From assembly GCA_015055865.1 (NCBI GenBank), contig SVHK01000009.1, forward strand, positions 1 through 45,956: a stretch of 45,956 nt of DNA, written 5' to 3'. A program made the translations under genes and the position numbers. How positions within the stretch are numbered: position 1 is the first letter of the stretch; each line of letters opens with the position of its first letter. Shown in pieces: positions 8,091 through 17,090 of the stretch. Origin of the DNA: Clostridiales bacterium (GTDB lineage: Bacteria > Bacillota > Clostridia > Christensenellales > Borkfalkiaceae). The notes below the pieces were generated by a model. It saw only the letters and a list, made by a program, of their open reading frames with translations. It made no database searches and was not told the DNA's origin.

Positions 8091-8571
8091 TCAACTCTTT
8101 CTCCCATTCTTCTTTTGAAAATCTCGGATTTGCAGGACTTGTAGAAGAAAGTTTTTTATACTCGATACCCTTGTCCAAACAATACTCCCCGTAAGCTTTT
8201 TCAAACAGTTTATAGGCAAGCCCGCCGTTTAAAAGAACTTTTTCTATCTTCGCCGTATCAAAAATCATCGACAAATCCGCCGTTTCCAATACTTCTATCG
8301 AAGAATCCGCAGAGCCTTTTACTTTACATTTTGCAACGATGTCCCACAACGCGATTCTTCGATTTAATAAAAACTCAATTTTTCCTACCGTAGTTTCGGG
8401 AACGGATACGTTAAAACAAGCGCAAACGGTTTTCCAAAACCGATTTTGTTTGTTGCCGTAATAAAAGGAAATTTCTCTACTCTTAACGGAAGGGAAACTA
8501 CCCAAAATTAAAATTTTACTGTTTTCATCGTACACGGGCGCAAAACCCATTTTTAGATTTTGTTTATCCAT
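8077..8571 (-). CDS. DNA-deoxyinosine (hypoxanthine) glycosylase, UDG superfamily
   Basis: A 164-residue member of the uracil-DNA glycosylase superfamily, best matching the family 6 hypoxanthine-DNA glycosylase type. Motif 1 is LGSFPS (about residues 26-31), followed by SR, FYYG and NRFW. Motif 2 near the C-terminus is LSSTSPAN. The enzyme would remove deaminated adenine from DNA. The start overlaps the M16 peptidase stop in a TAATG arrangement, and its 3' end overlaps the AlkD-like gene. An alternative is Mug-type mismatch glycosylase, but the SPAN-type motif 2 favours family 6. Confidence 0.87.
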   Translation of the reverse strand: MDKQNLKMGFAPVYDENSKILILGSFPSVKSREISFYYGNKQNRFWKTVCACFNVSVPETTVGKIEFLLNRRIALWDIVAKCKVKGSADSSIEVLETADLSMIFDTAKIEKVLLNGGLAYKLFEKAYGEYCLDKGIEYKKLSSTSPANPRFSKEEWEKELNDLR

Positions 8572-9809
8572 TAAAGTTCAAAAGGCTTTTGCGTATTTCC
8601 AACCAACGCAACAGATTTTCTATCGTCTTTAAAAACAAGTTCAATCGTTTCCAAAACGTCGTCTTTTTTCATCGAATTAATACGTTCCATCTTCTCGCTG
8701 AAATCGAAAATCTTATTGTTTTGGAGCATATATTTGCCATATAAAATCATTTGAGAAGACGTACTTTCGTTCGCAAAGAACATACTCGATTTCATTTGCT
8801 CTCTACTGCGCGAAAATTCGGCGTCGGTAATTCCGTTTTTCTTCAAATTATCCACGACTGCGTTTATCGCGTCGTAAGCAGACCGCGCGTTTTCCGCATT
8901 CACGCCTGCGTAAAGATTGAGCGTACCGCATTCTTCGTAAGCCGAAACGTAAGAATATACCGAATAAGCAAGCCCGAGTTTTTCACGTACTTCTTGAAAC
9001 AATCTCGAACTCATATTTCCGCCAAGCACCCCGCTCATCGCTTGCATTGCGTCCGCAAGGCGATGATTTCTATCCAAGGCGGGATACCCGATAGCAAGGT
9101 GGGTTTGTTCAATCGGTTTGGTTTTGACAAGACTTTTTCTACCGAACTGAATTTCCTTTTTCTCCGCTTGGAACACACCCTTGTCCATCGAAGCAAAAAA
9201 GCTTTCAACGAGCGCTTCCGCCGTTTTAAAATCCACTCCGCCTGCAAAAGAAATTACGATATTTTCGGGACGATACCATTTTCTTTTATAGTTATCGACC
9301 ATATCGAGCGTAAAAGCTCTTACGTTTTTTGCCGGACCTAAAATATTTCTACCGTAACCGCGTTTCCCAAATAAGCCCGTCGCCAAAAGGTCTAAACATA
9401 AATCTTCGGGCGTATCTTCGTTCATTGAAATTTCTTCGCAAATGACCCCCTTTTCGCGAATCATTTCTTCGTCGGGATAAGTTGCGTTCAAAAACAAATC
9501 GGCAAGCACTTCAAACGCCGTCGCCGTGTGGTCGGACGTACATTTGGTATAATAAACAGTCGCGTCTTTCCCCGTATAAGCGTTGACTTGCGCGCCAATT
9601 CTATCAAATGAATCGGATACTTCAAAGGCGTTACGTTTTTTCGTGCCTTTAAATTGCATATGTTCGATAAAATGGGAAATACCGTCTTCTTCGTCCGTTT
9701 CGTTGCTTGAACCTGCGCCGACGATAATCCCCATCGTTACCGACATTAACCCCGTCATTTCTTTTACGACGAGGCGCAATCCGTTTTCATATTTTTTTTC
9801 AAATTCCAT
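8571..9809 (-). CDS. M16 family zinc metallopeptidase (MlpA/YmxG-like)
   Basis: A 412-residue M16B (pitrilysin/processing-peptidase) protein. The inverted zinc motif HxxEH is His46-Phe-Ile-Glu49-His50, and the distal Glu ligand lies in the CEEISMNED segment (about 124-132). The second half is the usual inactive M16_C domain. No signal peptide is seen, so it is cytoplasmic. It follows ylxY directly, and their ends nearly touch. The ylxY-mlpA order is the same as in Bacillus subtilis, which supports the orthology. Confidence 0.92.
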   Translation of the reverse strand: MEFEKKYENGLRLVVKEMTGLMSVTMGIIVGAGSSNETDEEDGISHFIEHMQFKGTKKRNAFEVSDSFDRIGAQVNAYTGKDATVYYTKCTSDHTATAFEVLADLFLNATYPDEEMIREKGVICEEISMNEDTPEDLCLDLLATGLFGKRGYGRNILGPAKNVRAFTLDMVDNYKRKWYRPENIVISFAGGVDFKTAEALVESFFASMDKGVFQAEKKEIQFGRKSLVKTKPIEQTHLAIGYPALDRNHRLADAMQAMSGVLGGNMSSRLFQEVREKLGLAYSVYSYVSAYEECGTLNLYAGVNAENARSAYDAINAVVDNLKKNGITDAEFSRSREQMKSSMFFANESTSSQMILYGKYMLQNNKIFDFSEKMERINSMKKDDVLETIELVFKDDRKSVALVGNTQKPFEL

Positions 9810-9810
9810 T

Positions 9811-10581
9811 TTAACCTCCGTCTTGCAAATTCTCCGAAACGGTAATTGCTCGGAGCGAGCAAGATTTGTAATAATTCAAAATATCTTCAAGCGCCAAAGC
9901 CGTGTGTTCGGTCGGGTGCATTAAAACGAACTCCCCTGCCGAAATATTCTTCGTTGCTCTCGTATAAACGAGCGCTGAATTTTTATCACGCCAATCGATG
10001 GTATCTCTGGACCATAAAATCGTTTTCATTTTCAGCGTTTCCGTTGCGTTTAAGGTATTCTCGTCGTAAGCGCCCGACGGTGGCGCAAATAGTAAAATTT
10101 CTTTCCCCGTCGCTTTTTCGACGAAACGAGTACAAAGCGAAATTTCCTTTACGTTTTCCGCCTGCGAAAGCGTAGAGTGGTCTTTATGAAAATAACCGTG
10201 ATTCCCAAGTTCGTGACCTTTCTCTACGATTTTTTTCAAACAGTCCACGTTATCGTCCGCCCAACAACCGCCAATAAAAAAGGTCGCTTTTGCGTTATGC
10301 TTTTCCAAAGTGTCTAAAATTTTATAAACGGATTGCGTATCCGAATAGACGTTAAACATCAACGAAACTCCGTCTAAAGAAACGCCTTTACGAATAATTT
10401 TTTCTTCCAACGAGCCTGCCGTAGCGTTTCTATTAATAGGATAAAGGCAGGCAAACGCAACGGACAAAATTAAAAAGCCTAAAATTAGATTGCTCGCAAA
10501 TCCATTTTTTTTTACTTTTAAAACCGTTTTTTTTGAAAAAATTTTCTCTTTCAATTTTTTCAAGTTCGCAAAAATTTTCAT
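9811..10581 (-). CDS. ylxY: YlxY-like sporulation polysaccharide deacetylase homologue
   Basis: A NodB-fold protein of about 256 residues with an N-terminal membrane anchor (about residues 31-48 from this start). The start was placed at ATG 10581, which has a GAGGTG site; a TTG four codons earlier is the longer reading. The metal-ligand motif NHGYFH is kept, but the catalytic TFDDG motif is replaced by MFNVY, so the two catalytic/metal Asp residues are missing. YlxY proteins of Bacillus are known for such a diverged first motif, and the adjacent M16 peptidase gene fits YlxY. It may bind rather than deacetylate peptidoglycan, by inference. Confidence 0.82.
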   Translation of the reverse strand: MKIFANLKKLKEKIFSKKTVLKVKKNGFASNLILGFLILSVAFACLYPINRNATAGSLEEKIIRKGVSLDGVSLMFNVYSDTQSVYKILDTLEKHNAKATFFIGGCWADDNVDCLKKIVEKGHELGNHGYFHKDHSTLSQAENVKEISLCTRFVEKATGKEILLFAPPSGAYDENTLNATETLKMKTILWSRDTIDWRDKNSALVYTRATKNISAGEFVLMHPTEHTALALEDILNYYKSCSLRAITVSENLQDGG

Positions 10582-10659
10582 ATAGCACCTCAAAAAGAGT
10601 TTTTACGGCTACTTCGTAGCCTTTTATATTCTATTGCTCTTTTTTAAGGTTTATGAAAA

Positions 10660-13065
10660 TTATTTTATTTTTACTATCGTAACGCCCGTTTCGCCTTCGC
10701 CGTATCTACCCAATCTAAACTCGGCAACGTTTCTGTGTTTTCTCAAAAACTCGTGAATCCCTGCGCGAAGTTTTCCCGTACCAACACCGTGTACGATTCT
10801 CACTTCTTCCAAATTGCCAACTACTGCGCCGTCAATAAACGCTTCTACTTGAGGCAAAGCTTCTTGTACCGTTTGACCTATTACGTTGATTTCAAGAGAG
10901 GGCATAGGCCGAACGGCTAAATTTTTCGAAACGCTCACCGTTTCAGATTTTTGTTGAAGTCTTTTCTTCCATTTAGGCAATTTCTCTTCCTTTTTCTTTT
11001 CTTCGTAAAGAATCACGGACAAATCAGAGATTTTACTTCTAATTTTCATATTTCCGCAAAGGACTTCCACTTCTTTTTTATCCTTTCTGACGACTTGCAC
11101 AACTCCTTCTTGGTTGATATTTTTCACGAACACTTTTGCCCCGACTTGAATATCTTTTTCTTTCGCATCCGCGTATCGAGCAGAAGAAACGCCGTCGTCG
11201 TCCGTTTGATAAGCTTGGTTTGCTATCTTATTTTTGAGCGTCCTTGCCTTAATCAAATCCGCTTGTGAAATTTCTTCTTGGGCAAAAATATTTTCAATTT
11301 CTAAAAGCCATTCTTCCGCTTGCGCCGTTCGTTCGTTGATAATGCGCCTTGATTCCGCTTTCGCTGAAACGAAAAGTTTTTCCTTGTCCTTTTCCAACTT
11401 TTTCTTTTCTTCGTCAAGCTGACGCATCTTTTCTTGCCATTCCGATTTAATCGCGTTCGCTTTTCTTAATTCTTCGTCCGCTTTAATTCGGCTTTCTTCC
11501 GCATTTCTTACGATATTTTCAAAGTTTTGCGCTCCTTCCGACATATTTAAAAGCGCGTTCTTTAAAATACTTTCCTTTAATCCCAATCGCTTAGATATTG
11601 CAAGCGCGTTACTCGAACCGGGAATACCGATTTTAATCACGTATAACGGTTGCAAGGTATCGGCGTCAAATTCCATACACGCGTTCTCGATGCCGTCTTC
11701 CGCAAACGCAAATTCTTTCATCGCCGTATAGTGCGTGGTAACCACGCCCGTACAACCCGTTTTCAAAAGATGCGAAACGACCGCTTTTGCAAGTGCTTGA
11801 CCTTCTTCGGGGTCAGTCCCACCGCCCAACTCGTCCACAAGCACTAAACACTTCTCCGTTACGTTATCGACGATATTAATGATATTCGTAATATGCGACG
11901 AGAACGTAGACAAACTCTCTTCTATACTTTGCGCGTCCCCTACGTCGCAATAGATTTCATCAAAAACGGAAACGTCTGCACGCTTTGCCGGAATAAATAG
12001 ACCGCACATCGCCATCAACGAGAACAACCCGACCATTTTCAACGTAACCGTTTTACCGCCCGTATTCGGACCGCTAATGAGCAAAAACCGATAGTTTTTT
12101 CCAAGCGACAACGTTACGGGTACGACTTTCTTTCTGTCGATTAACGGGTGTCTGCCTTGTTCAAAAGCCACGACGCCCTTATCGTTGACTTCAGGACGGA
12201 CGCACGAAAGTTTATATCCGTATTCCGCGCAAGCGTAAATACCGTCTAATTCTTCTAAAATCTCTTTATCCCGTTCAAGTTCGTCGCCCATAAATCCAAC
12301 TCGACGGGTCAATTCGCCTAAAATACGCTCCACTTCTTCTTTTTCATCTATCGTCAAAGAACGGAGCTCGTTATTCATTTCCAGCACTTCTTCCGGTTCG
12401 ATAAAGAAGGTTGCTCCGCTTGCCGAACGGTCGTGGATAAAACCTTTTATATTGCGTTTATATTCTGCGCGAACGGGCAAAACGTAACGATTATCTCGCA
12501 TCGTTACGATATTGTCTTGTAAGTACTTGCCTTCGCTACCCGTAAGATATTCGCTCAATCTGGTTCTAATCCGTTCGTTTAAGGTGCGAATTTCTTTTCG
12601 TAACGAATAGAGCTTATCGCTGGCGTAATCGCTTACTTCCGAATCGTTTAAAATCTTCGTAGTAATATCTTCTTCAAGATTTTTATCGAAATACAAATTA
12701 TCCGCAAGCGCCTTTAACAAGCGCAAATTCTCGTCGTTTACCCCCGATATGCTCGTATGCGCAATTCTCGTCGAGCGCAAAAGATTTGCAAGCGACAACA
12801 GTTCCGCGCAAGAAAGCGTCGAACCTTTTTTCGCTCGTTGCAATTCGTCGGTAAACGGCTCGAAACGTTCGATTTTACTCACGCCGTAATGAAAAAGCAG
12901 TTCTATCGCTTCTTCCGTCAAAGATAGGCGTCTTTTTACTTCCCCTATCTTCGACGACGGCAATCTTTCCAAAATTTTATTTTTTCCGCCGTCAAGAACG
13001 GCAAAATCGGAAACCAACGAAAGTATTTTATTTAATTCGGTTTTTTCTATCGCTTTTTGGTTCAT
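10660..13065 (-). CDS. mutS2: Endonuclease MutS2
   Basis: An 801-residue MutS2. It has a MutS core and clamp (about 1-300), an ATPase with Walker A GPNTGGKT (332-339) and a DELGGGTDP Walker B segment, a long coiled coil (about 500-620), a KOW-like region, and a C-terminal Smr domain (about 725-801) with HGVGTGKL. In Bacillus, MutS2 acts in ribosome-collision rescue and suppression of recombination. The Smr LDLR motif, often needed for nuclease activity, reads LEINVIG here. It sits between the U32 gene and ylxY, with an AAGGGG ribosome-binding site. Confidence 0.95.
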   Translation of the reverse strand: MNQKAIEKTELNKILSLVSDFAVLDGGKNKILERLPSSKIGEVKRRLSLTEEAIELLFHYGVSKIERFEPFTDELQRAKKGSTLSCAELLSLANLLRSTRIAHTSISGVNDENLRLLKALADNLYFDKNLEEDITTKILNDSEVSDYASDKLYSLRKEIRTLNERIRTRLSEYLTGSEGKYLQDNIVTMRDNRYVLPVRAEYKRNIKGFIHDRSASGATFFIEPEEVLEMNNELRSLTIDEKEEVERILGELTRRVGFMGDELERDKEILEELDGIYACAEYGYKLSCVRPEVNDKGVVAFEQGRHPLIDRKKVVPVTLSLGKNYRFLLISGPNTGGKTVTLKMVGLFSLMAMCGLFIPAKRADVSVFDEIYCDVGDAQSIEESLSTFSSHITNIINIVDNVTEKCLVLVDELGGGTDPEEGQALAKAVVSHLLKTGCTGVVTTHYTAMKEFAFAEDGIENACMEFDADTLQPLYVIKIGIPGSSNALAISKRLGLKESILKNALLNMSEGAQNFENIVRNAEESRIKADEELRKANAIKSEWQEKMRQLDEEKKKLEKDKEKLFVSAKAESRRIINERTAQAEEWLLEIENIFAQEEISQADLIKARTLKNKIANQAYQTDDDGVSSARYADAKEKDIQVGAKVFVKNINQEGVVQVVRKDKKEVEVLCGNMKIRSKISDLSVILYEEKKKEEKLPKWKKRLQQKSETVSVSKNLAVRPMPSLEINVIGQTVQEALPQVEAFIDGAVVGNLEEVRIVHGVGTGKLRAGIHEFLRKHRNVAEFRLGRYGEGETGVTIVKIK

Positions 13066-13083
13066 TATACCCCTTTATGCGTT

Positions 13084-15312
13084 TTATAAAACGCTTTTCT
13101 TCGTATGCCCTGCCGTATAATTTAGATAGAGCTCCTTTTGTTTTTCTTCGTTATCTTTTACTTGAATAGCTTTCGTCGTTTCGTCCAAAGAAAACAACGT
13201 ACAATCCAAAATTTTATTATTTACGTTTTTTCCGCCGATTAAATTCACGCAATTATACGTTTCAAACCGACACTCGCCCGTCGCCAAAACGTATCGCTTA
13301 ACGGGAAACGTACGATTGTTCTCGTCCGTCAACGAATATATTGATTTCTTATCGCAAGATTTGCAACTTTTTTCAAACGGGCAATAACATAAGTCCATCA
13401 ATTTCAAATTACCACTCGTGAGAACAAATCCGTTTTCTTTCATTAAATCCATTTGCTCGCGCTCGTCTAACTCTTTTGAAACCGCGTAATATTTCACAAA
13501 CGGAGTTTTCGTCAACTCATCTATTGCTATTTTATTCGTTAAATTAAATCCCGTACCTGCAAAAACGTTCAAGTTACGTTCTTTAGCAAACTGAACGCCC
13601 GCATAATTTTCCGCATAAACCCCGTCTAAACAGTATTCTTTTATTAAATACTCAATTCTTTCTAAGTCTTTGGTTGTTAAAAGACAAGGAAAGTATAGAT
13701 ATTTTTCAAAATTGCCTTGCAAAAAGCTCTCGTTTAATTCTTCGTTATAATCGTTCGGTTTATATACCGCAATATCAATTTTTTCCGCATCGTAAAATCC
13801 AAAATTGCTTGCGATTACGGTCGTTTTTTGTTGTTTCCCCTTTTCAAAGTTTTCAACCTTAAACGTTTCGTATTCCAACCTTTCTCGCTTTTCGTTACCA
13901 TTTATTAACGCCGAGTAAAACTCCCGCCTAAACGCGTTTAACTGAGATTTTGCAAGAAAAATATCACCGACGATTTCCACGTTTTCAAAATTTACTTCCA
14001 ACGGCAAAGAATCGGTTTTCATAAAACAATCCGCTACGTCTTTTTTTGAAAGTGGTCTTGATTGCGCTTGTTGTAATGTAAAATCCGATTCAAAAACAAG
14101 CTCGTCGCAACTTACAACCGCTTGCTCGCCAACAGCAAAACGTAAATTTAAAAATATTTCTTTTCGTTTGCTCCCTTTAAGCAATTCGTCGTTCGTCGCT
14201 TTTGAAGTCGTGATAAACACATTATCGCCCGATAAAAGCCTGTTCTTCGACGAAATAATAAATCCGCGTTTATTAGCTTTTAAGTAAATTGCCCCGCCGA
14301 TTTCTCTGCCTTTTCTAAAAACTTTAAACGCGTCGCCTTCTCCGCATTTAATCGCGCTCTCTATTACGTATTGACCGTTTTCGACTTTCACAACGCCAAC
14401 TTTTTCGCCTAAATGCCCCTGCACGGCGCGAGATAAAAAACGTTTATCTTGCAAAAATGCCAACCCTTGCGTATAATTTCCGCGATTAAAGGTACGCTTT
14501 AAATCACTCAGCGCTTTTTCCTTTTGCGTTTCCGTTGCGCCATCGAGTAACAAACGATAATATTTAACCGCCGCCGCTACGTACTCAGCTCTACGCATTC
14601 TACCTTCGATTTTAAAAGATACGACGCCTGCGTTTTTGAGTTTTTCAATTTTTTCGCCCACACAAAGGTCGGATAAGGACAACGCGTAGGCTTTTTCTCC
14701 ATATCCCGTTCTATCGTACGAATAAAGTTTTCGACACGGTTGCTTACATCTTCCCCGATTCCCACTATTTCCGCCGGCGAAAGAAGAAAAATAGCATTGA
14801 CCAGAAAAACAAGAGCAAAGCGCGCCTTGCGCAAACGTTTCCGTTTCGATAATTTTCGTTATTTTTTCTATCTCGCTTATAGGCGTTTCCCTTGCCAAAA
14901 TAACGCGAGAAAAACCGTATTCTTTCGCCAACTTTGCGCCGTATTCGTTACAAACGCCGGCTTGCGTACTTAAATGCAAGATAATTTCCGGATATTTTTC
15001 TTTTATTGCTTTGCCAAGAAAAATATCTTGCAAAATTATCGCATCAACGCCGAGCGACCATACTTTTAATAAAGCGCGGATAAAATCTTCTATTTCTCCG
15101 TCTTTAACCAACGTATTCATCGCCACGTAAACTTTAACGTTTAATAATTTCGCTTTTTTGAGCAACGCAATTAACGAATCGTCGTCAAAATTCTCCGCGC
15201 TTGCACGCGCCGAAAAAGCGTTTAAGCCTAAATAAACCGCGTTCGCTCCGCTATTAATCGCAACTTCCGCGCAAGTCAAATCCCCTGCGGGCGCTAAAAT
15301 CTCATATTCCAT
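13084..15312 (-). CDS. U32 family peptidase / RNA hydroxylase-like protein
   Basis: A U32 protein of about 742 residues with the N-terminal LAPAGD motif and a TIM-barrel-like core. A cysteine cluster (LCSCFSGQC then RCKQPC, about residues 165-195) resembles the iron-sulfur site of U32 RNA-modifying enzymes such as RlhA. The C-terminal half matches the collagenase-like U32 extension. A further cysteine-rich segment, CYCPFEKSCKSCDKKS, lies near residue 650. The start was set at ATG 15312 because AAAGGAG precedes it; the longer frame would overlap hprK. The proposed role is 23S rRNA hydroxylation or a related prephenate-dependent reaction, by family. The substrate is unproven. Confidence 0.87.
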   Translation of the reverse strand: MEYEILAPAGDLTCAEVAINSGANAVYLGLNAFSARASAENFDDDSLIALLKKAKLLNVKVYVAMNTLVKDGEIEDFIRALLKVWSLGVDAIILQDIFLGKAIKEKYPEIILHLSTQAGVCNEYGAKLAKEYGFSRVILARETPISEIEKITKIIETETFAQGALCSCFSGQCYFSSFAGGNSGNRGRCKQPCRKLYSYDRTGYGEKAYALSLSDLCVGEKIEKLKNAGVVSFKIEGRMRRAEYVAAAVKYYRLLLDGATETQKEKALSDLKRTFNRGNYTQGLAFLQDKRFLSRAVQGHLGEKVGVVKVENGQYVIESAIKCGEGDAFKVFRKGREIGGAIYLKANKRGFIISSKNRLLSGDNVFITTSKATNDELLKGSKRKEIFLNLRFAVGEQAVVSCDELVFESDFTLQQAQSRPLSKKDVADCFMKTDSLPLEVNFENVEIVGDIFLAKSQLNAFRREFYSALINGNEKRERLEYETFKVENFEKGKQQKTTVIASNFGFYDAEKIDIAVYKPNDYNEELNESFLQGNFEKYLYFPCLLTTKDLERIEYLIKEYCLDGVYAENYAGVQFAKERNLNVFAGTGFNLTNKIAIDELTKTPFVKYYAVSKELDEREQMDLMKENGFVLTSGNLKLMDLCYCPFEKSCKSCDKKSIYSLTDENNRTFPVKRYVLATGECRFETYNCVNLIGGKNVNNKILDCTLFSLDETTKAIQVKDNEEKQKELYLNYTAGHTKKSVL

Positions 15313-15331
15313 TGTCCCGCTCCTTTTAATC

Positions 15332-16264
15332 TTAAAGTTTGCCCATACTTTGTTCAATCAGTTCTTGCGACGCGTCGTAGCCCATACGTTTAAGACGTTG
15401 ATTTCTCGCCGCAACTTCGATAATTATCGCCAAATTTCTACCGGGACTTACGGGAATGGTAAGCTTCGGCACGCTTATTCCTAAATATTCAGCATTTTCT
15501 TCCTTATCGCCAATCCTATCGTAATCTTTTCCCGTTTGACGGTTTTCAAGTTCTATTACCAATTCGATTTTCTTTTCGTCTAAAATAGAGCCTGAACCGT
15601 ACATACTCTTAACGTTAATAATCCCAATACCGCGTAGCTCCATAAAATAACGGATTCTATCAGGACAAGTGCCGTAAAGCTCGTTAGCTATCTCTTTGAT
15701 AATAACGCTATCGTCTGCGACCAATCTATGTCCGCGCTTGATAAGCTCCATCGCCGTTTCGCTTTTACCTACTCCGCTTTTCCCCGTCAATAAAATCCCA
15801 ACGCCGAATACTTCCAATAATACGCCGTGCTCCGAGCAAGACGGCGCGAGCAATCTATTAAGATAAATATACAAATCGCTCATAAGGTCCGTCGTTTCTT
15901 TGGGACTTACCAAAATCGGACAATTTTTCGATTTAGCCGAATCCAGCAATTCTTCATACGCGAGCAACGAACGGCTTAAAATAACGCAAGGTGCTTCCCC
16001 GTATTCAAAAAGCTTAGAAAGCTTTTCCCGTCTTTCTTGTGTTGAAAAAATACGTAAATATTCGTATTCCGCTAAACCTATCACTACGATACGGCTTGCG
16101 TCGTAATAATCGAAAAATCCTGCAAGCGGTAACCCCGGTCTTTCGACGCTCATCGTCGCGAGCGTAACGCTACCGCGCCCAGCATAAACGGTTTCCAATT
16201 TTAAGTCTTTAGAAAAAGTTTCCAAATCCACCGTCATAATCACTTGTTCTTCTTTATTTCTCAT
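15332..16264 (-). CDS. hprK: HPr kinase/phosphorylase
   Basis: A 310-residue bifunctional enzyme that phosphorylates and dephosphorylates HPr at Ser46, the key sensor of carbon catabolite repression in Firmicutes. An N-terminal domain (1-135) is followed by the catalytic domain with Walker A GKSGVGKS (161-168), His145 and the signature MELRGIGIINV (about 208-218). The start at 16264 has an AAGGTG site and overlaps the HAD gene end. An internal ATG at 16237 would align better with the N-terminus of B. subtilis HprK. Confidence 0.96.
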   Translation of the reverse strand: MRNKEEQVIMTVDLETFSKDLKLETVYAGRGSVTLATMSVERPGLPLAGFFDYYDASRIVVIGLAEYEYLRIFSTQERREKLSKLFEYGEAPCVILSRSLLAYEELLDSAKSKNCPILVSPKETTDLMSDLYIYLNRLLAPSCSEHGVLLEVFGVGILLTGKSGVGKSETAMELIKRGHRLVADDSVIIKEIANELYGTCPDRIRYFMELRGIGIINVKSMYGSGSILDEKKIELVIELENRQTGKDYDRIGDKEENAEYLGISVPKLTIPVSPGRNLAIIIEVAARNQRLKRMGYDASQELIEQSMGKL

Positions 16265-17090
16265 TTTCGCACCTTACTTTTCCGTATTTTTCAATAATCC
16301 GTCCGACTACGTTTTCATCGTTGGAATACTCGCTTACTTCAAACTTCTCTTTTAATATCGGCTCGGCGTTTTTCACGGCAATCCCTTTTCCTGCCGTGGC
16401 AAGCGCGGAATAATCATTCCAACCGTCGCCGATAGCGAGCGTTTCTTGAATATCCACCCCGTATTTTTCCGCTAAAAACTTCAACGCAGTACCTTTAGTA
16501 AATCCTTTTACGCAAATCTCCAACAGATTGATAGCTCCGGAAGTTACTTCACAAATATCCGATAAATTGCTTTCGATTTTATCACGATAACTTTCTCTAT
16601 CTTTGGGGTGCATCATCGAAAGGATTTTGATTGGTTCAATTTTATTCTCTAAAATAAAATCACTCATTTTCTTTTCAGGCAATATTGCCTTATCTTTTAA
16701 GATAGATTCGTAATACTCAAGATACGGAATACGTTCACTTGCGTAAAACTTATCAATTTCGTAAATTTGAACGTACATTCCGTTTTCTTCCATAAATCGA
16801 CAAATACGAACGCTATCTTCCACGCTAAAAACGTTTTCCAAAACCAATTCGCCCGTTTCTATATCCGCGACCACCGAACCGTTAAACGCTGAAACCAATC
16901 CCTTTAATCCAAGCTCCCTTGCAATTTTTAAAATGGATTGCAACGGTCTACCGGAAGAAAGCACGAACAAACCGCCCTTATCAACGAAGTCACGGATAGT
17001 TTGTATCGTTTCATCCGCAATCGTATGGTCGGAACGAAAAAGAGTCCCGTCAAAATCCGAAACGATTAAAGAGTATTTTCTTTCATTCAT
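16254..17090 (-). CDS. Cof-type HAD-superfamily sugar phosphatase
   Basis: A 278-residue HAD hydrolase of the Cof/IIB class. Motif I is DFDGT (12-16), motif II contains LSSGR, Lys211 is a plausible motif III lysine, and motif IV is GDGWND. The C2B cap lies between motifs II and III. Members dephosphorylate sugar phosphates or related metabolites, and substrate cannot be predicted. It abuts uvrC upstream and overlaps hprK downstream. Confidence 0.92.
   Translation of the reverse strand: MNERKYSLIVSDFDGTLFRSDHTIADETIQTIRDFVDKGGLFVLSSGRPLQSILKIARELGLKGLVSAFNGSVVADIETGELVLENVFSVEDSVRICRFMEENGMYVQIYEIDKFYASERIPYLEYYESILKDKAILPEKKMSDFILENKIEPIKILSMMHPKDRESYRDKIESNLSDICEVTSGAINLLEICVKGFTKGTALKFLAEKYGVDIQETLAIGDGWNDYSALATAGKGIAVKNAEPILKEKFEVSEYSNDENVVGRIIEKYGKVRCENEK

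Noticed and set aside
10607-10621. GGCTAC-TTC-GTAGCC hairpin between mutS2 and ylxY as a terminator
   Set aside because: The T-run follows it only on the plus strand, where no gene needs it. On minus it is followed by GTAAAAAC.
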